Shown here in pieces: positions 1-5,327 of a stretch of 5,327 bases of DNA. A program made the position numbers and the translations under genes. Under the pieces are notes generated by a model, which ran no database searches, had not been told where the DNA came from, and saw only the letters and a list, made by a program, of their open reading frames with translations. The DNA lies in NCBI GenBank assembly GCA_002428895.1, contig DIYC01000074.1:1-5327 (forward strand), written 5' to 3'. The stretch comes from Burkholderiales bacterium UBA6064. Lineage in GTDB: Bacteria > Pseudomonadota > Gammaproteobacteria > Burkholderiales > Burkholderiaceae_B. Position 1 is the first letter of the stretch. Each line of letters starts with the position of its first letter.

Positions 1-2258
1 TTATTTAATATGTTAAAAATGGTTAGCTGTTGGCTTTTGGGCATACCCGGTAAAGACAAGCGATGGCTGAACTTTATCTGTTCTGAAGCTGCCTTTGTAA
101 CGGGATGCGCTTGAGCAGAAGTTGGGGCGTTTGGGGTACCATTTTGTGCGGCTACTTCTTGTGAAGTATAAATTCTATTTAGCTGTTGAGTCAGCGTATG
201 CTGTTGTGGTAAAAAAATTGAGAAATGTTGGCGATGTAGCCATAAAATAGGTAACATTGAAAAATGTTGAATCAAATAAGTGACTTGTTTAATAGGAACA
301 ATGCCATTCTCTGGTTTTAGTTGATGAAACAAACGTGTGTAGGTTTCAGGCTCTTCGCGTTGACCACTGAACGTAACACTTACGCCTTGTTGATCGCTCA
401 CTTCAAACACCAAACAGGGTTTATTCATCACTCGGTGAGCCGCTACGATGACATCGCTGCTGCCCAGCGAACCGCGCATTTTTGCAAGCGCCAATATTTC
501 TTTTTCAAGTGTTGAACCGGGGTATTCGCGTGCCCCCGCAGCAACGGCTAAAAAAATTTCGTTGAGCACCTGTTCAACCGAAGTGCTAAGGAGAGGTTGT
601 GATGTGCCCTCAGTATTTTCTGGCATAAAATTTCGAGCAGGTACAGAGGCAAATAATGCGGCTGGCTTTTCTGCGCCAGTTGGTCTTAAACCATGCAACG
701 CCCAATGGGGATCATCCTGAAATGCCTTGTGTGCAACGCTAAGCAACGTTTCATAGTCCGGTTTATCAAATGAGTACCCAACTTGTTTAATTTGATTGAT
801 TAGTTCTTCGGGTTGATTAAATTGAAACAACAATGACAACCCTAAACCACGTGCCCAGCACAAATTGTCACGTAAAAAGCGACCCTGAGTGGCCTCAATT
901 TCATAGGGCAGCTCAGTATAAGACAAATATTGATATTGATGTTGGCTTCCAATTTCATGTTTTAACTGCTCGACATAGGCTGATGAATCGGTATGCTGAG
1001 GTATTAACATGGCACTAAATTCGAGAACACCTTGTGCGCTGTTTGGCCGAACCCAGCGCGACACTTCCAACACGTCGAGTAACCCCAAATGTGGGCTAGT
1101 CATTTGTTGGCTGGTTACTTGTTGTCGCCAGTGATCTTGTTCTTGTTTACGTAAAGCGGTTGCCTCACGTTGTTTGGCCACATTGTCTTGTTGTTTGCGT
1201 TTAGCCAAATCGTGGGCTTGTATTGTTTGATGCACATGGTCAACAACTTGTTGTTCTAAGTGGATAATTGTAGGTGAAATAGGTTGGTGAGATAGATGCG
1301 ACCAAGCTTGATAAAGTACCATGGGGATAACGTTTTCAATTGGGCCGGTGACCGGTGCTTTATTGTTTAAATGCTGACTGGTTACATGCAGCATCCAGGG
1401 TAATACTTGGGACAGTGAAGATTCTTCGAGGGTACCCTGAATTTTTTCAATTCTAAATACAGGGTCATTCATACTTTGATGCGTTGCGGTTACACGGCTG
1501 ACTGTTGGGAAAAGCGTGGGTAAAACTTGGTTTGCGCGAATAAAGTCTTCGTGCAACACTGAATAGCGAAGGCCTTGTTTAAATTCACTGTCTTTAAACA
1601 GTAACATCGTCAAACAGGTACCAAAAAAAGATGCTTTTTCAGGTTCTTGTTGCGCCAATTTAAGACGGTTTTCTGGGCTTAATTCATGTTCAGGGTTTGA
1701 ATGTGCTGTATTGGTGTTGGCTTGGATGCCAACATGCGCAGCAAACCATTGGCTTAATTGAATGCGTGCAGTCAATGATAGGTCGGGTTTTCCCGATTGG
1801 CTTGTTACCCAAGGTGATTCAGACTGATCGTGATGCTGCAATACTTGAAGTACGAATTGATGCAGTAGGCCTAAATGGGTGCGAAAGTCATCAAATTCTT
1901 CAATCGGATGTTGTGATTGAACGAGATGATAGCCCGGCTTTCTGTACCCACGAAGTTCTTCACTCATTTCAAGTTTTTCTTGGTCTAACGTAATTTGTTC
2001 GCCAAAGTTACCTGTAACGATAAAATCGATGAAGCTGACTACACTTGCTAAATTAGGAGAATGATTCCAAATCAGTTTGTAAAACTCGGGTACAGGTTCA
2101 AATTCGTCGCAGTTGCTGCATGTAAACAAGGTATTGAAGTAGTCGCTTACCTGCGTCGGCAAGCGGTATTCAGAAAGAGTGGAGTCATGGGGTTGCGGGC
2201 CATGAGAGCCGACTGCAACAAGGGGGTTGCGTTGATCGTAAGGTGAAGTGACTGGCAT
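1..2258 (-). CDS. Putative OTU-family cysteine protease (deubiquitinase-like effector), 3' end missing
   Basis: The frame is open from the ATG at 2258 to the left edge: 752 codons without a stop, so the C-terminus is outside the window. Residues 1-440 are unrecognised, mostly helical in appearance, with a CxxC (C47, C50) and a K/R/Q/E-rich probable coiled coil at about 348-385. Residues 445-690 resemble an OTU peptidase. The segment RDNLCWARG (463-471) matches the family's DGxCLFRA catalytic-Cys loop, giving D464, C467 and R470. Residues 590-620, with GSLGSSDVIVAAHRVMNKPC, match the OTU block in which a Gly-rich turn precedes a helix and a beta strand. LHRQHFSIFLP (674-684) matches the closing strand with catalytic H678. 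If correct, it cleaves ubiquitin chains in the host cell. The Cys-His distance of 211 residues is long for OTUs and implies an insertion, probably around 515-560. The N-terminus is polar with no signal peptide. The start lies 20 nt after the upstream stop and has no Shine-Dalgarno sequence. Another papain-like fold is possible. The gene is certain; the OTU call is moderate. Confidence 0.62.
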   Translation of the reverse strand, partial: MPVTSPYDQRNPLVAVGSHGPQPHDSTLSEYRLPTQVSDYFNTLFTCSNCDEFEPVPEFYKLIWNHSPNLASVVSFIDFIVTGNFGEQITLDQEKLEMSEELRGYRKPGYHLVQSQHPIEEFDDFRTHLGLLHQFVLQVLQHHDQSESPWVTSQSGKPDLSLTARIQLSQWFAAHVGIQANTNTAHSNPEHELSPENRLKLAQQEPEKASFFGTCLTMLLFKDSEFKQGLRYSVLHEDFIRANQVLPTLFPTVSRVTATHQSMNDPVFRIEKIQGTLEESSLSQVLPWMLHVTSQHLNNKAPVTGPIENVIPMVLYQAWSHLSHQPISPTIIHLEQQVVDHVHQTIQAHDLAKRKQQDNVAKQREATALRKQEQDHWRQQVTSQQMTSPHLGLLDVLEVSRWVRPNSAQGVLEFSAMLIPQHTDSSAYVEQLKHEIGSQHQYQYLSYTELPYEIEATQGRFLRDNLCWARGLGLSLLFQFNQPEELINQIKQVGYSFDKPDYETLLSVAHKAFQDDPHWALHGLRPTGAEKPAALFASVPARNFMPENTEGTSQPLLSTSVEQVLNEIFLAVAAGAREYPGSTLEKEILALAKMRGSLGSSDVIVAAHRVMNKPCLVFEVSDQQGVSVTFSGQREEPETYTRLFHQLKPENGIVPIKQVTYLIQHFSMLPILWLHRQHFSIFLPQQHTLTQQLNRIYTSQEVAAQNGTPNAPTSAQAHPVTKAASEQIKFSHRLSLPGMPKSQQLTIFNILN

Positions 2259-2259
2259 T

Positions 2260-2279
2260 GTTAAAACTTATTTTTTAAC
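2260..2279 (-). repeat. AT-rich inverted repeat between the NEL and OTU-like genes
   Basis: Perfect 7-bp arms GTTAAAA and TTTTAAC are separated by 6 nt on the coding strand. The element begins on the last base of the NEL stop codon and ends one base before the OTU-like ATG. In RNA it would form a weak hairpin just where a ribosome would load. It has no GC-rich stem followed by a U-run, so it is not a convincing terminator. AT-rich repeats of this size can arise by chance. Confidence 0.45.
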
Positions 2280-3550
2280 TAAAGGTTAAAATTCTCGGGG
2301 TAATGGCCATTGACACGTTCAAAAATTTGTGTGCGAATATTCATTAAAAATGATTTCGTCGCTTGGCCAATAATGTCTGCTTTTGTTGAGTGGTATTGTG
2401 CTTTGTATAAATCACACATTTCTAAAATAGTCTGTTCATCTAGGTTTTGCTCACTCCTGACTGTTTGATCACGTTCAACCGATTGTTCTAACAACTGATC
2501 AATTTCATCGCGCACTAAAAAATGTTCGCGAAATACCTTGACCCAAGGCTCCCAGGTAGACAGATAGTCAAATAAACGTTCTCCATCGTTTTCAACAAGG
2601 TCGGCCTGTACAAGTTCAAGCACTTTATTCAAATCTTGACCTGCTTTTAAAACGGAATAGGCACCGAATTCTGGCTTAGGTTGTTTAATCGGCAACCCCA
2701 AGACATCTTGCAATTGGTGTTCAACAAACAGTAGGGTTTCAACCGATTCAGCCCGAGAAAATGCACGATTTGCCCATTCGGGTGCCAAATGACGTACCAC
2801 GGGTAAACTGGAGTATTGGGTCAATATGTCAGTGACTACGGCTCTTAACCTGGCTTGCTTGTAAAAACCAACGCCCAAATTAAATATAGCGGCTAAATTT
2901 TGCCGACCCTCTGTAGCCATGAGTGCATCAACACATGCATTTTCGAAGAGTTGGTTAATAAAGTAGGCGGTTCTGTCTTGGCAGTGAATGGCTGCTTCAT
3001 TGGATAACATTTCAACTTGCTCTCGAAAGTGTTCTGAGTGCGTGACGCGTAATCGATTTGCGATAAAACGGAGTTTGTTTTCATAATCATCCACTTGGTG
3101 TTGTGGTGGTGGGTTGCGATCAAAATTACGATTACGCCCAAATAATACCTCACGCGTGCATACTTGCTGAAATTGAGGGGGAAGGGTACCTTGTTGGTCA
3201 AGCGCTAAGGCATTAAACAAATCGAATCCATGTAAGGCATCTGTTTCCGGGTGTGAAGGTAAATAATCGTTTACATTAAATTGTGTGCCTACATGAGGAA
3301 TCATTAATAAGTCTTGGTTTGTTTCATTTGCATTTAAGCGCAAATCAATCAGCATTAAGTCGTCGCCCAAAGCCGATGAATTGCTGGTATTTGGTACGTG
3401 AGCGGACTGCTGATTTCTTAGGCTTTGTTGCATCGGTTGGCTTATTTGCGGTGCTCGAATGCCGCGCCGTGGCGCTGTCTCGTGCTGAGACTGTGCGGTT
3501 GTTTGATTGACATTCGATGAGTTGCGAAAATGATTAATTCCGTTATTCAT
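2279..3550 (-). CDS. NEL-domain E3 ubiquitin ligase effector (IpaH/SspH/SlrP type) lacking LRRs
   Basis: This 423-residue protein has a NEL (novel E3 ligase) domain at about 155-423. NEL enzymes take ubiquitin from a host E2 onto a catalytic Cys and pass it to target proteins. The catalytic motif is HCQDRT with C190 and D192, matching the CxD (CEDR) motif of IpaH. Later blocks match in order: IFNLGVGFYKQARLRAV (222-238) against the IpaH LLSLGREMF helix; ESVETLLFVEHQLQDVLGL (268-286) against the EIEVYLAFQTML helix; and the YLSTWEPWVKVF block (329-340) against FSLWGPWHAVL. About 233 residues follow from the Cys to the end, close to the IpaH value. Residues 1-62 are Asn/Gln/Ser-rich and look disordered, as in type III secretion signals; 63-150 are unrecognised. 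No LPxxL-type leucine-rich repeat is present, although family members normally use LRRs to choose substrates and restrain the ligase. The ATG overlaps the preceding gene by 8 nt, which suggests translational coupling. Confidence in the family is high; the targets are unknown. Confidence 0.85.
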   Translation of the reverse strand: MNNGINHFRNSSNVNQTTAQSQHETAPRRGIRAPQISQPMQQSLRNQQSAHVPNTSNSSALGDDLMLIDLRLNANETNQDLLMIPHVGTQFNVNDYLPSHPETDALHGFDLFNALALDQQGTLPPQFQQVCTREVLFGRNRNFDRNPPPQHQVDDYENKLRFIANRLRVTHSEHFREQVEMLSNEAAIHCQDRTAYFINQLFENACVDALMATEGRQNLAAIFNLGVGFYKQARLRAVVTDILTQYSSLPVVRHLAPEWANRAFSRAESVETLLFVEHQLQDVLGLPIKQPKPEFGAYSVLKAGQDLNKVLELVQADLVENDGERLFDYLSTWEPWVKVFREHFLVRDEIDQLLEQSVERDQTVRSEQNLDEQTILEMCDLYKAQYHSTKADIIGQATKSFLMNIRTQIFERVNGHYPENFNL

Positions 3551-5207
3551 GGGTTATATGGACTCCATTGGGTCTTGTTGAAGTGTTGATCAGAATGTCT
3601 GAGTATCGGTCATTCAGTTCTAGGCTTAAGACGAATTTAGTCCTGTTGAGCACTTGCTGATAAATTGTTTTAGCATCCTTGGTGAGCGAAACTGTTTTTT
3701 CGCCTTGAATCCAAGACAAGTTAAGTGCCTGATTAAGTTGATTAAAGGTATCGTCTAGGGCTGTGTGTTTGTCGAGAGTGAATTTTTCAGTAGCTGAGTG
3801 ATTGTTCAAAACTTGGTTGACTAAGTTTAAATACAACAAATCTTCAGAAACAAAGGGTTCGTATGTTTTAAAAGATTTGACACAACTTAGACACAAGTTA
3901 GGAATAATTGATTGAGAGATAAAGTCAATAAGTTCTTGTTGTGTTTGCCGCTTGAATGTATTGATAATCTCGTTTTTCCAGTTTTGAAATTGATCAGCCG
4001 GTATTTGTTCGCTATGCGCTAAAACTTGTTTGAAAGCATCGTGATAATCAATAAAATTCTGTATCAGATGACGTTGATCTTGATTCGGATTAATTTGCGC
4101 AAACATTTGTTTGAGTAAGTTAAGTGCATTTTTTACTTGCTCATCCGTAACAGGTAACCGAGAGGGCAATACAATCGGTTCATCTTCCCCCCCCATAACG
4201 ATCCACTCTGGGTCTTCATCGGTAGATTCGCCGCCGATGTCAAACTTTTCTGTGTCTAGTTGTGCGCTCAAAGTTGAGAGGTTGTCAGTTAAATCTTCAC
4301 AGTGAATTGGTTGCGCCGTGTGAGTTGCTTGGGTTTGCTTGGCCTGCTCTGTTTTATAACGAATCAACAATTCTGTACAAGCCTCTTTGATCGCTTGTTC
4401 TTGGTTAGCATGAGGAATTAGGCCATGTTGACCGCTTGCGCAGCGCATGGTGCTGATCAATTCTTCTACTGTTTTATCGACATTTAAATTTTCATCAATC
4501 GGATTGGAGTGAATCAACTCATTAAATTGATCAACAATCAGTAAGCTAGCTGACCTGCATATGCCGTTGGCTGAGGAAAACTGACCTTTAAAAGCCTGGC
4601 CGTTTTCTCGTAACAAATGGGTTTGCTCTGCACATTTCACCAAATCATCAGCTGACAATGCATAACCATCAAAAGGCGGTGCCATTTCAACAAAACGAAT
4701 CATCTTAACCTGTTCAGATGGATTTTCTGGATTTAAAAGAAGTTGCCCTTTTATGTGCTTTACTGGGCTGGTTGCGCTCTGTCCACCATCTTCAAAAACT
4801 AAGCTTTCAAATTTCAAGGTGTATTTTTTTTCATCAATAGTAATTTGTAGGTCTTGACTGCTTGCTTGAGCCTGTAAACAGTATTGCAAAAGGCTTGGCC
4901 TTTGAGGGTCTTGATCGGGCGCGGGTATCGTTTGATCACACAGACTGCGACACTTTTGATAACCCCTTGGCGAATGAAACGACACCATGGGTTTGTTGCC
5001 CTCTAAACAATCTTTCAGTCTTTCAGCAATCTGCGTTTTGATTTCATCGCTAATTTGTGTTGTGGGTTGACTCTCCGCGTGTGGATGGGCAAAGAGTGAC
5101 CGTTGCGTATCAATGTAAGGATTAGGCGCGCTAGCGGAATGTGTGCTACGAAAATTTACTGCATGGGTAGCCAAAACAGGCGCACGGTTTGCAATTTTTG
5201 GGGGCAT
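3543..5207 (-). CDS. PTP-like probable pseudophosphatase effector with unknown C-terminal domain
   Basis: This is a 554-residue protein. Residues about 70-285 resemble a classical protein tyrosine phosphatase. SSANGICRSASLLIVD (211-226) aligns without gaps to the PTP loop HCSAGxGRTGTFIVID, with the conserved Arg at R218, but the nucleophilic Cys is S212. The stretch SADDLVKCAEQTHLLREN (185-202) resembles the PTP helix between the WPD loop and the catalytic loop. The expected WPD position holds A176-P177-P178, with D180 nearby; P177 is 35 residues before S212, the PTP1B spacing. MRCASGQHGLIPHANQEQA (254-272) resembles the Q-loop, retaining Q269. Cys-to-Ser PTPs are known to bind but not hydrolyse phosphotyrosine, so a binding role is inferred. 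An acidic linker (about 318-345) separates an unrecognised helical C-terminal half. The N-terminal 50 residues are polar and disordered with no signal peptide, as in secreted effectors. It is the first gene of the apparent operon; no Shine-Dalgarno sequence precedes the ATG. The gene is near certain; the PTP call is moderate. Confidence 0.65.
   Translation of the reverse strand: MPPKIANRAPVLATHAVNFRSTHSASAPNPYIDTQRSLFAHPHAESQPTTQISDEIKTQIAERLKDCLEGNKPMVSFHSPRGYQKCRSLCDQTIPAPDQDPQRPSLLQYCLQAQASSQDLQITIDEKKYTLKFESLVFEDGGQSATSPVKHIKGQLLLNPENPSEQVKMIRFVEMAPPFDGYALSADDLVKCAEQTHLLRENGQAFKGQFSSANGICRSASLLIVDQFNELIHSNPIDENLNVDKTVEELISTMRCASGQHGLIPHANQEQAIKEACTELLIRYKTEQAKQTQATHTAQPIHCEDLTDNLSTLSAQLDTEKFDIGGESTDEDPEWIVMGGEDEPIVLPSRLPVTDEQVKNALNLLKQMFAQINPNQDQRHLIQNFIDYHDAFKQVLAHSEQIPADQFQNWKNEIINTFKRQTQQELIDFISQSIIPNLCLSCVKSFKTYEPFVSEDLLYLNLVNQVLNNHSATEKFTLDKHTALDDTFNQLNQALNLSWIQGEKTVSLTKDAKTIYQQVLNRTKFVLSLELNDRYSDILINTSTRPNGVHITHE
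3563..3566 (-). promoter_or_regulatory. Possible Shine-Dalgarno (GGAG) of the NEL gene
   Basis: The coding strand reads GGAG 12 nt before the ATG of the NEL gene, inside the 3' end of the PTP-like gene. The spacing is longer than the usual 5-9 nt. It is the only Shine-Dalgarno-like site near any of the three starts. Together with the ATGAATAA overlap of stop and start (3543-3550), it suggests that terminating ribosomes help to start the NEL protein. Confidence 0.4.
4187..4194 (-). repeat. G8 homopolymer within the coding strand of the PTP-like gene
   Basis: Eight consecutive G on the coding strand span codons 338-341 (Met-Gly-Gly-Glu) in the acidic linker between the PTP-like and C-terminal halves. 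A one-base gain would bring a TGA in frame after residue 342; a one-base loss would bring a TAA in frame after residue 357. Either change would leave a product of the PTP-like half alone. The tract itself is seen directly; slippage is inferred. Confidence 0.9.
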
Positions 5208-5209
5208 CG

Positions 5210-5231
5210 TAATAAAAAAATAATAAAAAAA
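5210..5231 (-). repeat. 11-bp tandem duplication in the leader of the PTP-like gene
   Basis: Two perfect adjacent copies of TTTTTTTATTA (coding strand) end 2 nt before the ATG at 5207. They fill the place where a Shine-Dalgarno sequence would lie, giving a U-rich leader with no purine-rich ribosome site. A degenerate third copy may follow at about 5232-5244. Confidence 0.9.
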
Positions 5232-5254
5232 GCGAATAAAAAATATCTAGCTGA

Positions 5255-5274
5255 TTTTAAATATGCATTTAAAA
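5255..5274. repeat. Inverted repeat with 8-bp arms upstream of the operon
   Basis: TTTTAAAT and ATTTAAAA flank a 4-bp spacer, centred about 58 bp before the first start codon. The dyad could be a binding site for a regulator. It sits in a very AT-rich stretch, so chance is a real alternative, and it does not match an operator I recognise. Confidence 0.4.
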
Positions 5275-5288
5275 ACAAAACACCACAA
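5260..5288 (-). promoter_or_regulatory. Weak candidate sigma-70-like promoter for the three-gene operon
   Basis: On the coding strand, TTGTGG (5288-5283) is followed after 17 bp by CATATT (5265-5260). The -35 match is poor (TTG only) and the -10 matches 4 of 6 positions, so a regulator or another sigma factor may be needed. The -10 lies within the inverted repeat at 5255-5274. The 120 bp upstream of the first gene show no other credible gene or RNA. Confidence 0.2.
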
Positions 5289-5327
5289 AGCTAGAACGCG
5301 GTTATCAATAATATTTGGTACGACCCT

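Noticed and set aside
1..3. TTA at the left edge, which reads TAA on the minus strand and could be taken as the stop of the OTU-like gene
   Set aside because: From the ATG at 2258 the frame leaves two spare bases at positions 2-1, so this TAA is out of frame. The gene continues beyond the window unless there is a frameshift near the edge, and none was seen.
411..417. C615 of the OTU-like protein (NKPCLVF) as the catalytic Cys
   Set aside because: It lies in a hydrophobic beta-strand-like segment that follows the conserved Gly-rich block, whereas C467 sits in a DxxCxxR loop leading into a helix, as expected for OTU enzymes.
321..2246. Several plus-strand open frames of 60-98 codons (for example 448-720 and 1697-1993)
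   Set aside because: They lie opposite a continuous 752-codon minus-strand frame with convincing protein features and have no ribosome sites or recognisable products.
2260..2279. Factor-independent terminator after the NEL gene
   Set aside because: The stem is almost all A-T with no downstream U-run, and the next gene begins immediately.
2893..3201. 102-codon minus-strand frame inside the NEL gene
   Set aside because: It overlaps the NEL domain in another frame, including the catalytic CxD codons, and its translation looks like no known protein.
4554..4559. C217 of the PTP-like protein as the phosphatase nucleophile
   Set aside because: C217 is adjacent to R218, and the residue six positions after it is Leu, so it does not fit CX5R. 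Only S212 has the right spacing to R218.
5103..5294. 63-codon plus-strand frame across the operon leader
   Set aside because: It runs through the start of the PTP-like gene and the AT-rich leader, and its Lys/Asn-rich tail simply reflects poly-A tracts.

Overview
The window is a compact block of three minus-strand genes, transcribed right to left, that look like one operon of secreted effectors. No plus-strand gene is credible. Spot counts put the GC content at about 40-45%. The proteins are rich in Gln, Asn, Ser and His, have disordered polar N-termini, and carry no Sec signal peptide or membrane segment. Eukaryote-type regulatory domains with such N-termini suggest a host-associated Gram-negative bacterium that injects proteins, most plausibly by a type III system because the NEL family travels that way. 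A gamma- or betaproteobacterial symbiont or pathogen would fit, but the sequence alone does not fix the taxon.

Layout, in transcription order. Positions 5327-5208 are an AT-rich leader with an 8-bp inverted repeat and an 11-bp tandem duplication directly in front of the first start codon. Positions 5207-3543 encode a 554-residue protein whose N-terminal half resembles a classical protein tyrosine phosphatase domain, but the catalytic Cys of the CX5R loop is Ser; its C-terminal half is unrecognised. Positions 3550-2279 encode a 423-residue protein with a NEL (IpaH/SspH/SlrP-type) E3 ubiquitin ligase domain, including the CxD catalytic motif, but without the leucine-rich repeats that normally accompany it. 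Positions 2258-1 hold 752 codons of a gene that runs off the left edge; its C-terminal third resembles an OTU cysteine protease (deubiquitinase) domain with a Cys/His pair. The first two genes overlap by 8 nt and the third starts 20 nt after the second stops.

The central inference is that a ubiquitin ligase (writer), a putative deubiquitinase (eraser) and a putative catalytically dead tyrosine phosphatase (a possible phosphotyrosine binder) are co-transcribed. They may therefore be delivered together to act on host ubiquitin and phosphotyrosine signalling. The NEL call is the firmest; the PTP-like and OTU calls rest on motif and spacing matches made by eye. No RNA gene, insertion sequence, CRISPR array or factor-independent terminator was seen.
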